Shown: positions 31,976 through 42,448 of the stretch, piece by piece
Numbering within the stretch: the stretch's first letter is position 1
Layout: every line of letters begins with the position of its first letter
Source of the DNA: Macrolepiota albuminosa
Lineage: Eukaryota; Basidiomycota; Agaricomycetes; Agaricales; Agaricaceae
Assembly: GCA_027475525.1 (NCBI GenBank)
Contig: JAMWFC010000086.1
Span: forward strand, 124,001 to 188,000
DNA length: 64,000 nt
Direction of reading: 5' to 3'
Program-made: the position numbers and the translations under genes
Notes under the pieces: generated by a model
The model's database searches: none
Told to the model about the DNA's origin: nothing
Seen by the model: the letters and a program-made list of their open reading frames with translations, nothing else

Positions 31976-32480
31976 ACGGACCTTAGCGTAGATAGGCCGT
32001 TTATGTAAATTTTTCTTTTTGTTACCGTCTACATATATTATTTTCTTGCCGCCTCTTTTTCGAGTGAAAGGTTAAGTCCCAAAACCTAAGTTAGCGCAAC
32101 AGCAGAGAGCCAAGAAAGTAAAGCAAAGAGAAAGCAAGCGGTAAGTATTCTAAAGTAAGTTTTAGCAAGAGGAGTAGTAGGTGTGGGACTTAGACAAATT
32201 TTTGAGAAAAGGGAGCGGTAAGTATTCTAAAGTAAGTTTTAGCAAGAGGAGTAGTAGGTGTGGGACTTAGACAAATTTTTGAGAAAAGGGAACGCTCAGT
32301 AAATCATCATGGCGAAAAACCCCTGGCGAGAGTTGCGCAATGCGCTAAGCGTTGACGACACGCTAGCGCTGCGGCTTGACTATGTAAGAAAATGTCTGTT
32401 GAATATAGTATAGTAAGTATCGGCAAGCAAGATAAGTAAAGTAAGTAATAGAAAAAGGAGCTTATCAATAATATTCTTTT
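31976..32480. other. tail-to-tail spacer between antisense gene and E3 pol
   Basis: No coding frame. It carries a 77-bp duplication (32137-32290) and should hold the 3' ends of both transcripts. Confidence 0.6.
32137..32290. repeat. 77-bp perfect tandem duplication
   Basis: 32137-32213 is repeated at 32214-32290. Confidence 0.92.
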
Positions 32481-34699
32481 CTAATCGTTTTCTTCTTCTT
32501 CAACTAAAGTCGGCAAGTCATCATCGTCCAATAGTTCGGTTTCTTCAAGTTCTCTCAGCTTGGCGGTGTCGATATCTAGCGCTTCAAGCGGCAAGTCGAT
32601 TTGTTCTCTGGCGAGATACGGTAATAGGCGAAAAGCGGCAACAGGTCGATGTAGTACTGAACCATCTAATTCACAGAGCACGTAAGCGCCTCCACGGTTA
32701 CGGGAGATAACTACCAAAGGTCCTAGATAGCGAGGGCGCATTTTCTTGTTGTAAGAGGTTTCGATTTTGGAGTTGCGCATGAGCACTAGCGCTCCTCTCG
32801 GGAAGTTGTAATCTTTGATGGTAGCGCTATGCTCGGTTTCGAATCGTAGGGCTGCTTGGCGACGGGCGCTAAAGACTACCTCGTGGAGTCGCTCTAAATC
32901 TTCTTTCCTTCGCTGGAGATCAATAGCTCGTCTGGCGACAAGATCGGTAGTCGCTAAGATGCTGTTGGGAGCTGGCTGAAGGTAGGTCGCTTCTATGATG
33001 TCGGCAGGGAGTAAAGGATGGGTGCCAGTAGCCGCGTAATAGGGAGAGCAACCCATGCGCTTACGAATAGTAACTCTTTCCGACCAAAATACTGAATATG
33101 TCGCTTCACTCCAACGAGGGGAGAGCAACCCATGCGCTTACGAATAGTAACTCTTTCCGACCAAAATACTGAATATGTCGCTTCACTCCAACGAGCCTCG
33201 TCGCCATCGACCGCCTTGAAGAGAGCTTGCCGACGTCAAAGTGTGGTCTCTCTACCAGGCCATTGGCGCGCTTGTTGTAGCCAGATACTCGAATGTGGTG
33301 AATGTTGTACTTCTTGGCGAGATAGGTTAGCGCTTTGATAATGGGCGCACCGTTATCCGTGACGATTTCCCTTAGCGCTCCCCAACGGCAAATGACGTCC
33401 TCAAATAGCCACTTGGCGACCGCATCGGTATTTTCTCTTTGAAGCATTCGAAATTCAGGCCAGTGGATTAGCGAACAACGACCTTGAATGATGTACTTGT
33501 AGCGACCAGACTTGGGCATATGCATGGTGTCGACGTAGATTTTGCTGAAGAGTGGAGCTGGCGTTGCAACGGTTGGCGGTATGAGCACTTGGCGTGTCTG
33601 TTGGATTTGGCAGAGGTGGCAGGTCCTGATGTACCAGGCGATGTCGGCGCTAGCGTGTGGCCACCAAAATCGTTCTAGCAGAGAAGCTCGGGTAGCGTAC
33701 AGACCTCTATGTCCTAGCTCGTCATGCATAGCGCGCAAGACTCGTAAGCGACCTTCTGGCTTGATGATCAGCTTGTGAGCGCCATCTCGATTTCGTCGCC
33801 AAAGTCTGTTGTCGGTAAAGAAGAAGCGGGTAGCATAGCGGATAAAGGTCGCGTATTGTTCATCGGTAAGGTCTGGGGGTCGCTTAAGGTCTTGTAGCCA
33901 TTGTTCAACGATTAACAAGCGACTGTCTTCTGCCTTTGCTTTGGCGGATCGGGGAACGGCATCGTAGGTCAGGTTTTTGCTGTCTTCTCTTAGCGGATGG
34001 GGTTCTTGTACGATTTTTACTGGTGGCGAGTCTTGACTGCAAATGCTTGCCGTATAGAACGTGAGGGGTGCGCTAAAGGTCTCGGGGCGGTAAGGGACGA
34101 TGGGATGTAACAGGATGCTGGTAGGCTGTTGCCGTCGTAATAAGGGAATTGGCTGTTGAATGAGGTGCACGAAACCATGTAGTCGGTCGATCCAGTCCTC
34201 GAAATCGCTATCAGCCTGTGGGTCCACTGCCGGGTCGCCAGGCTGCCGTGGTCGCCTAGAGAGTCCATCTGGTCCGTGGAAAGAGCTCTTGACGTGCACC
34301 AACTCAAAGTGAAACATGAGGATAGCGACTACCCACCGGTTCATGCTAGCGGATGGCTGGATGTCGGGATTCTGCAGCATGCCTTTGATGTACCTAGCGT
34401 CGACTTCGACAATCAGGTTCCGCACGCCAATCAGATACATCTTTAGCGCTCGGAAGGCTTTGAACAATCCATAGAGCTCTAGCTTAGGCTGACTGTAGCG
34501 AGACTCCCGGTCGTTTAGCGTAATAGACCCAAAGCGGTTGTAGCGTCGCTGTTTTCTGTTGTCGCTAAGGCACTGGCACAAGAAGTAGCCAACGGCAATG
34601 TACGAGGTATCCACCGCCAAGATCGCTGTTTTCTGTTGTCGCTAAGGCACTGGCACAAGAAGTAGCCAACGGCAATGTACGAGGTATCCACCGCCAAGA
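32481..34699 (-). CDS. E3 RNase H and integrase
   Basis: The frame from 34699 gives VAVDTSYIAVGYFLCQCL (RNase H start), YSQPKLELYGLFKAFRAL, LIVEVDARYIKGML and FHGPDGLSRR. Integrase follows with HHCC (HDELGHRGLY ... CHLCQ), and Asp, Asp, Glu in IYVDTMHMPKSG, IVTDNGAPIIKAL and ANGLVERPHFDV. The C-terminal domain (RGALVLMRNSKIE ... YLGPLVVISRNRGGAYVL) ends acidic at 32481. It has no chromodomain, unlike E2 and E1. Two 77-bp duplications break the frame, plus a real-looking 1-nt shift after ERPHFDV (near 33232). It belongs to a Ty3/gypsy lineage distinct from the chromoviruses here. Confidence 0.9.
33042..33195. repeat. 77-bp perfect tandem duplication in E3 integrase
   Basis: 33042-33118 is repeated exactly at 33119-33195. 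Both copies encode ATYSVFWSERVTIRKRMGC in one frame. Confidence 0.95.
34546..34699. repeat. 77-bp perfect tandem duplication in E3 RNase H
   Basis: 34546-34622 is repeated exactly at 34623-34699. The peptide AVDTSYIAVGYFLCQCL appears twice because of it. Confidence 0.95.
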
Positions 34700-34732
34700 C
34701 GACAGGGTCGGCAGAGGTATAATCGATGGGGA

Positions 34733-35734
34733 CTAGGGGCTTGGCGTCTGCAGAGCTTTTACTAAGTCGCGTTGGGCAGTGACCTGGTCTGGCCCAAATT
34801 CGAAGGGCTCGTTAGCGCGGGTGAGTCGGTTAAGGGCATGTGCGCGATGGGCAAAGTTTTTGACGAATATCCTGAGAACGCCAACGGTGCCAAGAAAGGC
34901 GCGAACTTCAGATAAGTCGCGGCAAGGACCCCAGCGCTCCAAGAGTGCTAAGCGAGATTCGTCGGGAACACGACCGTCGGGAGTGCAGATGTGACCAAGT
35001 ATTTTGAACCTTGGCGCGCAAAGGAGGAGTTTGTGACCGCTAAACGTACCACCGCTATACTTCATACGTTGGAGAACTCGATTGAGCAGCTGGAAAAACT
35101 CCCATAGCGCTAAGCGAATGTTGTGGTTCTCGGGATGGGTCGCCGGTAAGCCGTTTACGAGTCGCCAGTCTTTGGGACCTTTGACGCCAACGTCATCAAT
35201 GAAGCTTAAGACGTTATGCGGTATCTCGGGTTGGAGGATGAATGTGATGTCGTCATGAAATATGGGGACAGAGTTTGTCCAGCCCATCGGTAAGGTGACT
35301 AGGCGCAAGGCGCCAAACGGAGTTTGAAACGTAGTGAGGTCACGGGAAGAAGGGTGGATTAAGCGTTCATCATAGCCAACGTAAAGATCAAGGGTGGCGC
35401 CACAAATACGCCCGGCAAAGGACTCGGCAAAGTGGTCAGGGAAAGGCGGTACGCCAGAGTGTCGTATGGTTACTCTATTCAGCGGCTCAAGACTGTGAAC
35501 TATGCGTAGATTGCCGTTCTTTTTGAGAACACAGAACCAACGGGAGCGGTAAGAACTATTAGAGGGCTCGTAGACGCCAGCCTGTATCTTAGTCCTAATA
35601 ATCTGGCAGACCTCGGCTTCGATTCCAGGCGGTAACGGTCGGTTGTGCTCAGTCCACGGCACGTGAGGGATGGTCGGGATTACGACAGGCGGGAAGAAAT
35701 CTGTGCGAAGGCTGCCGCGTTCTGAGTCCTCCCA
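34733..35734 (-). CDS. E3 reverse transcriptase (catalytic box FIDD)
   Basis: The order is SRWFCVLKKNGNLRIVHSLEPLN, CGATLDLYVGYDERLIHPSSR, LRLVTLPMGWTNSVPIFHDD, then the catalytic pair in NVLSFIDDVGVKG, FKILGHICTPDGRV and AFLGTVGVLRIFVKNFAHRA. Most gypsy RTs have YLDD; this lineage has FIDD, which keeps both aspartates. The frame meets a TAG at 34733-34735, while the RNase H continues in another frame (AKPLVPIDYTSADPVVL). The missing base lies near 34740-34752. Confidence 0.9.
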   Translation of the reverse strand, partial: WEDSERGSLRTDFFPPVVIPTIPHVPWTEHNRPLPPGIEAEVCQIIRTKIQAGVYEPSNSSYRSRWFCVLKKNGNLRIVHSLEPLNRVTIRHSGVPPFPDHFAESFAGRICGATLDLYVGYDERLIHPSSRDLTTFQTPFGALRLVTLPMGWTNSVPIFHDDITFILQPEIPHNVLSFIDDVGVKGPKDWRLVNGLPATHPENHNIRLALWEFFQLLNRVLQRMKYSGGTFSGHKLLLCAPRFKILGHICTPDGRVPDESRLALLERWGPCRDLSEVRAFLGTVGVLRIFVKNFAHRAHALNRLTRANEPFEFGPDQVTAQRDLVKALQTPSP

Positions 35735-35811
35735 GGCACGTGAGGGATGGTCGGGATTACGACAGGCGGGAAGAAATCTGTGCGAAGGCTGCCGCGTTCT
35801 GAGTCCTCCCA
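35658..35811. repeat. 77-bp perfect tandem duplication at the start of E3 RT
   Basis: 35658-35734 is repeated exactly at 35735-35811 and splits the protease-linker frame from RT. Confidence 0.95.
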
Positions 35812-37032
35812 GCGAAGGCTTTGTCTTGCTTAGCGACAAGATCGGTAAGGACATTCAACTCATCTTTGGTCAAAAATCCTGTGTCGTGCTCCTTGGCGAA
35901 CTGCTGCTGGCGCTCCGCGGTAAAACGTCCGGTGGGCTGAAAGGGTCGCGGATTCGGTGTTAAGGTCGGTATGGCGGCAAGAGGGTCGCCAATAATTTGG
36001 CGCTCGATCCTAAACGTCTCGGGAGAGTGCGTAGCGATGGGTTTTGTTTTAAGCGCAACTGGCTTATATTTCTTTTTAACTTGAACCCCTTTCCTTTTGG
36101 GAGCGTTAGCTTGGTTATACACAGATGTGGAAAGGGGAACTGTAGCCTGAGGAGCGGCAAGTCCAAGAACGGCAGGAGACGAGGCTCCGGGAAGGGTAGT
36201 GAGATACGTATCGGTAGACGCAATATTTTGAAACGATTCGGAGGCGGTAAGGTATAAGTAGGCAAGAGAAGAGTCGGTAATGTTTTGATTTTTCTGGGAA
36301 GGCTCTGCGTCGGTAGTAGGTAAAGTAGTTAAAACATCTTCGTCAAGAAAAGCAGTTGACATAACAGTTACAAGACCAGTTGAATGGTCAAATTCCAGCG
36401 TTAGCGCTACATCTCCGTGATCGTCGCCAATCACCTCCTCGATGGTCTGTGAAAACACCGGTGTGGAGGCTCGTTGGCGTGTTGGTCGGTAAACTCCGGG
36501 GGCTTAGCGCGGGCGCCTTTTCGTTGTCCCCTAGGGAACGTTGGCACCGTTCGTCGGATTCCGGAGTTGGGGTCGCTAATTGTGAGGGTCGTTTCCTCGT
36601 CGGTAACTGTCTTGACGACTGATCGCGCCAAGACGTCGAAGGGTCTGCCGAGTAGTAAGTCGTAAGCCGGGGAGCGTAAAATGTGGATCTGAAGATAAAA
36701 CGTAATGTCGCCAAGGGTGCACGGCACATTCTTGGCGAGGCCGAGGGATCTGTCTACCGTACCGTTAGCGCTCTGCATATTTAGTATAACGGTAGGGTCG
36801 TAAATGAGGCCTAGATCGTTAGCGACTTCAGCTGCCATAGAAATAATCTGAGACCCGCTATCCACGATTGCCTCTACTTCGTGCTTGTTGTCTACGGTTA
36901 GCGCTACCGAGCGGATAGCGTGCGATTCTTGGGCGACGGTAAGGATTGCTGGGTCTTCGCCGTGGTCGACTGACCTAAGGTAGGTCTCCACTGGGTCCAC
37001 AGAGGTGGCGTTAGCGATGGGGTCGGCAAGAG
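35812..37032 (-). CDS. E3 retropepsin and linker
   Basis: The frame from 37000 contains AIVDSGSQIISMAAEVANDL (active Asp in DSGS) and the partner motif YDLLLGRPFDVLAR, a standard retropepsin. It continues in a neighbouring frame (36458-35757) as a Ser/Thr/Pro-rich linker ending ELNVLTDLVAKQDKAFA just before RT. The enzyme would cut the polyprotein in the particle. Unlike E2 there is only one protease domain. Confidence 0.87.
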
Positions 37033-37109
37033 TTCGCCGTGGTCGACTGACCTAAGGTAGGTCTCCACTGGGTCCACAGAGGTGGCGTTAGCGATGGGGT
37101 CGGCAAGAG
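36956..37109. repeat. 77-bp perfect tandem duplication at E3 gag/protease
   Basis: 36956-37032 is repeated exactly at 37033-37109. VDPVETYLRSVDHGE is encoded twice. Confidence 0.95.
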
Positions 37110-38894
37110 TCTTCAGTGTCGGGAGAGTCGACGGTAACGGAAAAACCAGGAGCGCGTCGTCGAGTTCATCAACCTCGGCAACGGCTGTCGCCAAGGGTCG
37201 TCGGGGAGTGACTGCCGTCTTGACCTGGTTGCGGACGTCGGGAGCAATACTACAAAGTTCTTCTACTGACAAGGTGACGTGGGTTTTCATGATGCGGTTA
37301 AAAACGTGGTTCGATTTCTCGATGTCGAAAATTGGCGCAGTAGGTCGGTAGCCACCCTCAGGACGTTTCTCGGGAGCGGCAAAGTTTCGTTGTGCGGGAG
37401 CATGATAACGATCGGGAATCCCTGAATAGGGATGGAGAGGCGGCAAAGGCGGTTCGGGAGCGGTAGCGGACGACGATGGTTCTGAAGCAGGAGCAGGGGC
37501 AGTGGCAGGAGGTGCGGCAGGAGCAGGTGTCGGTAACTTGCTAGCGGGAGGCATTGGCTTGTATCCTTTAAGAGGTTGTTTAGGCTGCTTAACTTCAACC
37601 CCATCAAAGACCTGATTTTTTAGCGAATCTAATTCCTGCTGCAGCTTGGCGATACGCTCTTCCCGCGAGAAAGTAGGGTGGTCGCCAACGCTGTCGAAAT
37701 GTAGGACCTCGTGAATCATCTGCTGTTGGGTCGCCTGCTCGGGGTCGGGGTTAGCGTTGCCAGATAGCGTGCCGGTAACGATTTGTCCTGGGTTGCGCCT
37801 ATGCCACTCATCAACTCGCTCCTGGAAGGACTTCTTGTCTGGGTAGTTGGGGATGGTGGCGCCAGTGGTGAGGACTATCTTGCCGTCGATAGCCCTTCGA
37901 ATTCTACCTTGGCGAACGTAATTCTCGAGGGTAGCGCAGCGTCCTCTAGTCATGGTATGGCCAATTTCCCCACAGAAGTGGCAAGGGCCAGGCGCGGGTA
38001 CGTTAGCGGGTCGATTAGCCGTGAGGTTGGTGGTAATCATGGTTTCGATGCGAGTCATAGCGGAAGCGACAGCGGCGGTAATAGCAGCATTGAGCTCCTC
38101 TTTCTTAACGAAGTCGGCAACAGGAGGCGGGATGGGAATGATACCGTTAGTTCGCTCAGGTGGTGGGCTCGTCCTAGCGCGCTGCAATCCAACGCCAGTG
38201 TCCGTTCCCTTGAGAACCCATTTACCGGCTTCAAAGACGTCGGCAACGTTATAGGGCTCGTCTGGGTGATGAGCCTGGTGAACTATCTCTAGGCGACGAG
38301 CAATACGAGTCCAAAGCGAAGTCGGGATGCCTTGCTGGAAAAGGCGACGCTCCTCGTTAATATAGAGCTTGCCGTTCTGCAGAAGCCACCTAGCGATCTT
38401 CTGGAACTCGCGGTAATACGTGGAGAATGCGCCAAGCGACGATGTGCCACTGTCGAAAGATTCCTGAACTAGTTTCTGTAACTCGTGCGGTAATACGTGG
38501 AGAATGCGCCAAGCGACGATGTGCCACTGTCGAAAGATTCCTGAACTAGTTTCTGTAACTCGTTTACCGTATATCGGGTAGCCTCCTCGGCGCCAGGGTA
38601 CAGCTGGATCACTGCCGTCTTCCAGTCCTCATACGAAGCGCCTTGAGCTGGAGCTGGCGGGGCGGCAGGGACAAAGGCGGCAAACTCGGAAAGACCAGTC
38701 CAAGTCTCTGCCGTGTCGTACGATACGTATCTTGCCGCGTACTCCTTCATCTGCGTGTGGTCGGTAATGTTACAGTCTCTGAATAAATACTCCAACTCCT
38801 TGAAATACTGGGAGAGCTCCCGTGGCTTGGTCTCGTCCCATTTCGGTGCCGAGAAGTGGTTGCGTGGCGGCATGCGCTGAACTTGTTGTTCCAT
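37033..38894 (-). CDS. E3 Gag with zinc knuckle
   Basis: It starts MEQQVQRMPPRNHFSAPKWD at 38894. The capsid-like part (ELSQYFKELEYLFRDCNI, RYTVNELQKLVQESFDSG) is followed by a knuckle-like CHFCGEIGHTMTRGRC (CX2CX4HX6C, one spacing longer than usual). After a long Pro/Ala-rich linker comes a conserved block (IFDIEKSNHVFNRIMKTHV ... ELCSIAPDVRNQVK) that I associate with basidiomycete gypsy polyproteins. The frame is also open upstream of the first Met almost to the primer binding site (about 39246). The 77-bp duplication at 38410-38563 splits it. Confidence 0.85.
38410..38563. repeat. 77-bp perfect tandem duplication in E3 gag
   Basis: 38410-38486 is repeated exactly at 38487-38563. Confidence 0.95.
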
Positions 38895-39253
38895 AGCGAC
38901 TGTGTTGGCGAGTTCGGTTAGCGGTAGTGGGGAAGGAGTTCTAGAAATTGGCGACGGGGTAAGAGAAATGAGTTGTGAAAGAGGCGTTAGCGGAGTAATG
39001 GGAGTGATTGACTGTGGTACGGCAAAGGGCGACGCTAAGGGGTCGTCGGCACTATAATCGAGGGAGTGCGGGAAGAGATCAGGAAAAGCGTCTACAGTGG
39101 CGTTCTGTAGTTCCTGGGCTAGAGAGAGACCCGGTAAGGCACCAGGTGGTTGTGGAGTTGATGGGTGGGAAGGAGCAATGCCTTCTGCCGACTGGTCTAG
39201 CAGGCGGCGCCTACGCTGGAGACGGGTTTCTGGCGGAATTCTGCCCTAGAGAT

Positions 39254-39271
39254 CCCTCGCGGTGGGCTCCA
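39254..39271 (-). promoter_or_regulatory. E3 primer binding site
   Basis: The minus strand reads TGGAGCCCACCGCGAGGG, three bases after the 5' LTR. It starts with TGG as expected for pairing to a tRNA 3' CCA end. I cannot name the tRNA. Confidence 0.8.
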
Positions 39272-39274
39272 ATT

Positions 39275-40225
39275 TGATGACGCCCAAAGTTTGGTCAGTA
39301 ACAAATGTAGCTAAAGTGTTACCTAACCAAGAGTGTGCGTTGGGCGCGCTATAAGTGTGTTGAGGAGTCCCGGGCAGGTCCCAGAGAACGCGTCTGTGAA
39401 AAAGGGTAAAAGTCGGTAACGGGGTCGGCAAGTGGTAAGCGCTAAGGTAAAGCGCCTAAGGAAATGCGGTAAGTGAACACGGCAAGGGTGAGCGGCAAGA
39501 GCACGATAAGCTTAGCGAGGTTCTAAGCGTCGATAATGCCTGCCGTAGTTGCAAGGCGCGAGTATGTCGAGTGTTGGCGAACGTCTGTAACTACCGATGA
39601 GTTTTGACGTTGCCGACCGTAGCGTAAATGAGCTCTTGAGCGTAAGGGAGACTGAAGTAAGGGGGAAACTGTGGTCTATTCGTCTGCTGTCCGTATGTAC
39701 AAGTCGGTAAGTAATATATATACTACAAGGAGTTCACCGTCGCCAGTGACCAACCATCGCCAAAGTGCGGTAAACTGGAAAATTTCATAGGGGTAGCTCC
39801 AACGGTTTCAGATCCCTACCGTCCATTCAAGACCCTTGGCGCCACCAGGCGGCAGATCGCGGTGCTAAATCATCAATCCATCACCCTTCTGTCTGTCAGA
39901 AGACCTAAGCGACGTTGGGCGCCAAATCGAGACGGTAAGCGGTGTCAGACGCCAAGGTCAAACGCCAAGCTGTCCGTCAGTTTTTGATAGATCATCAAGC
40001 TTCTCGCTAAGCGCTGTCGTCAGTGACTGATGCCATCTGTCAGTTGTCATTCTTGCTGCCGTCGGCGCTATCATTGATTGGATCTGCTTCTTGCCGTGCG
40101 CGGCCGTCAGAAATGGCTTAAAATGGGTAGAACGCGTGCGCTAAGTTCGGAACGAGTGCGGCAAGGTTTCCGGAGCCGGTGCCGAGCCTGCCGTTGATGC
40201 GCCTAACCTGTATGGGGTCCTATCA
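39275..40225 (-). repeat. E3 5' LTR, 951 bp
   Basis: It matches 28445-29395 along its whole length as far as I could compare the lines. Confidence 0.95.
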
Positions 40226-42418
40226 ACGTCCTTGATGCGTTGTGGCAGGGCGCGGCGGAGGGCGTACCGGAGGGCGCTGTAGTTCCAACCTGTTTCGTAA
40301 GCTTCCTTCTCAAAACGTACGATAAAGGTGGTGAAACGCTCTTCCGAGCGCATCCAGAGGTTGAAGAGGTTGTCCTCGGCCTCGGCCACGGTGTCGTATA
40401 TCCCGAATTTCCTGGAGAACTCGTCGACGAAGGCTTGCCAGCGGGCGAGTGCCGGGTTGTTGGGGTCGAACTGGATGAGGGCCGTGTAATGATCGAAGGC
40501 GATCCCCTGAAGGTACAATGCGGCAAAGGCCACCCGGGAGCTGTCAACCTGAAACGTGAGCGGCTTTGCCTGAAACGTATTGAGACACTGAGTGAGGAAG
40601 GTACGCCATTTTTGGGGGTCCCGGCCCGTGAAAGCGTCGGGCTTTTGGATGTCCAATCGTCCTTCGCGGGCGAGGGCGTCGCGAGCGTCGTCCGGTCCGG
40701 CAGCGTTGCGGGGAGGAGGGCCAGCATTGTAATAGTAGTAGTAATGATTACCCCCCCCTCCTTGAGGAGGAAAAGCACCAAGGGCGGGGCCCCACCCGCC
40801 GGGAGGGTAATAGTAGTAGTAATGATTCCCCCCCCTCCTTGAGGAGGAAAAGCACCAAGGGCGGGGCCCCACCCGCCGGGAGGACCTCCTCTGGGTGGCT
40901 CACCTGGGGGTCCACGCCCGGGAGGCCCGTTGTCCCAGGGAGGCTCGTTCCTGCCAGGAGGAGGCCCGGGTCTCCACACGGGGGGTGGCGGAGGAGGAGG
41001 GCCTGGGGGTCGTCCTCGAGGTTCGGCTGGGGGTGGCGGAGGTGGTCGGGGAGGGTTCGGCGGTGTTGGGTCGGGCGGAGGGGGGTCGGGTGCTGGGTTG
41101 CGCGGGGACGTTCAACTCGGGAGGGTCGTGTTTGCATCAGGGGTCGCGGGGGGTTTTGTAGGTCGAAGTGGGGTGGCAGATTGTGGCGGAAGTTGCGTTC
41201 TGGAGGGACCGGGGCTGACGTAGGGGGCGGTACTGGGACGGGTGCGGGCGCGGGACGTGGTTCGTTGTTGCCATGCGTAAGCTCGTCGATATAGCACAGT
41301 GTGTCGTCCGTGCTAGGGGTGTCCGCGCGGGGTCTGCCGGGGTTCGCCGGGGCCAGGGGTCGGGCGTTGTCTGTTCACGGAAGGGGTTCCAGGGGTCTTT
41401 GGGGCTGTCCCCAGGTCTCAAAGGTACTAGGAACGGAGTTAGCCCTGCAGTGAGTTAACAAGCCTACCGTGCGGGCTGCGGGTTGATCGAAGAGGCCTCC
41501 AGCCGGGTTGAGGGACCGCAACATGGCTGAGGCGTTTTGTCGTTCTTCCCGTTGTCGTTGCTCCGGAGTGGGGACCGTGGGGGCTGCCGGGGCTGCTGGG
41601 GCCGGTTCCGGGGGCTCCCGTCGAATGTGAATTGAGCGACCTGGGTCCGCGGGGTCGTTGAGGGGCCGAGGGGAGGGGGACGCGTGGACTTCGTCGAGCA
41701 GTTGCTGTAATTCTTCCCGGAGGATCGTATTGTGCCTATACTTTACCATGGTTTGCTCCGGGAGTTCTCCTCGCGTGAGGCGATCCCCAAATTCGACCAG
41801 GCAGTGAGCCCATTCCTCCGGAGTGCCTTTGAAGTCGTCGTGTCCGAATTCCACGAGCAGCATCCTTGTCCGTTGCGCGAAGTCCTCCGGTGAGATCCTG
41901 AGGGAGCGGAGTATCTCGTCCCGTTGCCGTTCATACTCCTCGAGGCGTCGTCGTCCCATTGGCGAGGGAGGGGTTCGAGCGGGTGGAGCGGCGGCCGGGT
42001 AATGACGAGGGGGGTAGTCGGGGTAGGGGGGTCCTCGGGGTTCTCAGGGTTGGGGGACGGGGCGCTGATAACCGTAGTAGGGGGTGGGTGCAAAGGGGCC
42101 CTCGCTGGGGGGAATAGGGCGAGGTCCACTGGGTACAGGTGGGGTCTCCGGCAGGCCCCCGGGGATGCTCCGGTACGAGGGGACCTCCACGGGTCATGCC
42201 ATGGCTAAGTTGGGCGGAGGGGCCCAGCTGGCTGAGGGCCCCAGGTCGTAGAGGGACGGGTCGGGGGCCCAGTGGCGGTGGAGATATTGAGGTTCGTACG
42301 GGAGAGGTGGATAGACGGGGCGGGGGGTCTGCGCGGAGTAGTGATCGGGTACTGGGCGTCCGTAAGGGTCGGTCTGGTACCCCGTGGGGTAGTAGGTGTG
42401 AGTATACGTAGCCATCAA
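40226..42418 (-). pseudogene. E2 gag N-terminal and capsid part
   Basis: It starts MATYTHTYYPTGYQTDPYGR at 42418, only 30 bases after the LTR. The same frame continues through two TGA codons into RRLEEYERQRDEILRSLRIS and EDFAQRTRMLLVEFGHDDFKG. A Pro/Gly-rich and Tyr-rich stretch (40700-41000, damaged by a 77/78-bp duplication) precedes the capsid: KPDAFTGRDPQKWRTFLTQC, YLQGIAFDHYTALIQF, WQAFVDEFSRKFGIYD, then YALRRALPQRIKDV, where E3 is inserted. Gag forms the particle shell. The open text with few stops shows modest decay. Confidence 0.85.
40730..40884. repeat. 77/78-bp tandem duplication with one-base indel in E2 gag
   Basis: The stretch from TAATAGTAGTAGTAATGATT to GCCGGGAGG occurs twice. 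The offset is 78 before and 77 after a single extra A next to a C-run. Confidence 0.85.
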
Positions 42419-42435
42419 GAACGGTGTAAGGAGGG

Positions 42436-42448
42436 AGTCTTGATATTA
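42436..42448 (-). promoter_or_regulatory. E2 self-complementary primer binding site
   Basis: TAATATCAAGACT lies directly after the 5' LTR on the minus strand. Its exact complement, AGTCTTGATATTA, lies in the LTR at 42835-42823, where the transcript should begin: a TATA-like TATAG at 42863-42859 is about 28 bases upstream. In Tf1-type elements the 5' end of the mRNA folds back to prime reverse transcription. Confidence 0.75.

Larger units (their letters stand above)
28445..40225 (-). mobile_element. E3: complete young Ty3/gypsy element nested in E2 gag (TSD ACGT)
   Basis: Two 951-bp LTRs (28445-29395 and 39275-40225), in which I found no difference, are flanked by ACGT (28441-28444 and 40226-40229). 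On the minus strand: 5' LTR, tRNA-type primer site, Gag with zinc knuckle, retropepsin, RT, RNase H, integrase, polypurine tract and 3' LTR. An antisense spliced gene lies between integrase and the 3' LTR. The insertion splits the E2 capsid after the residues RIKDV. The identical LTRs and high CpG content mark it as recent. Confidence 0.95.
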
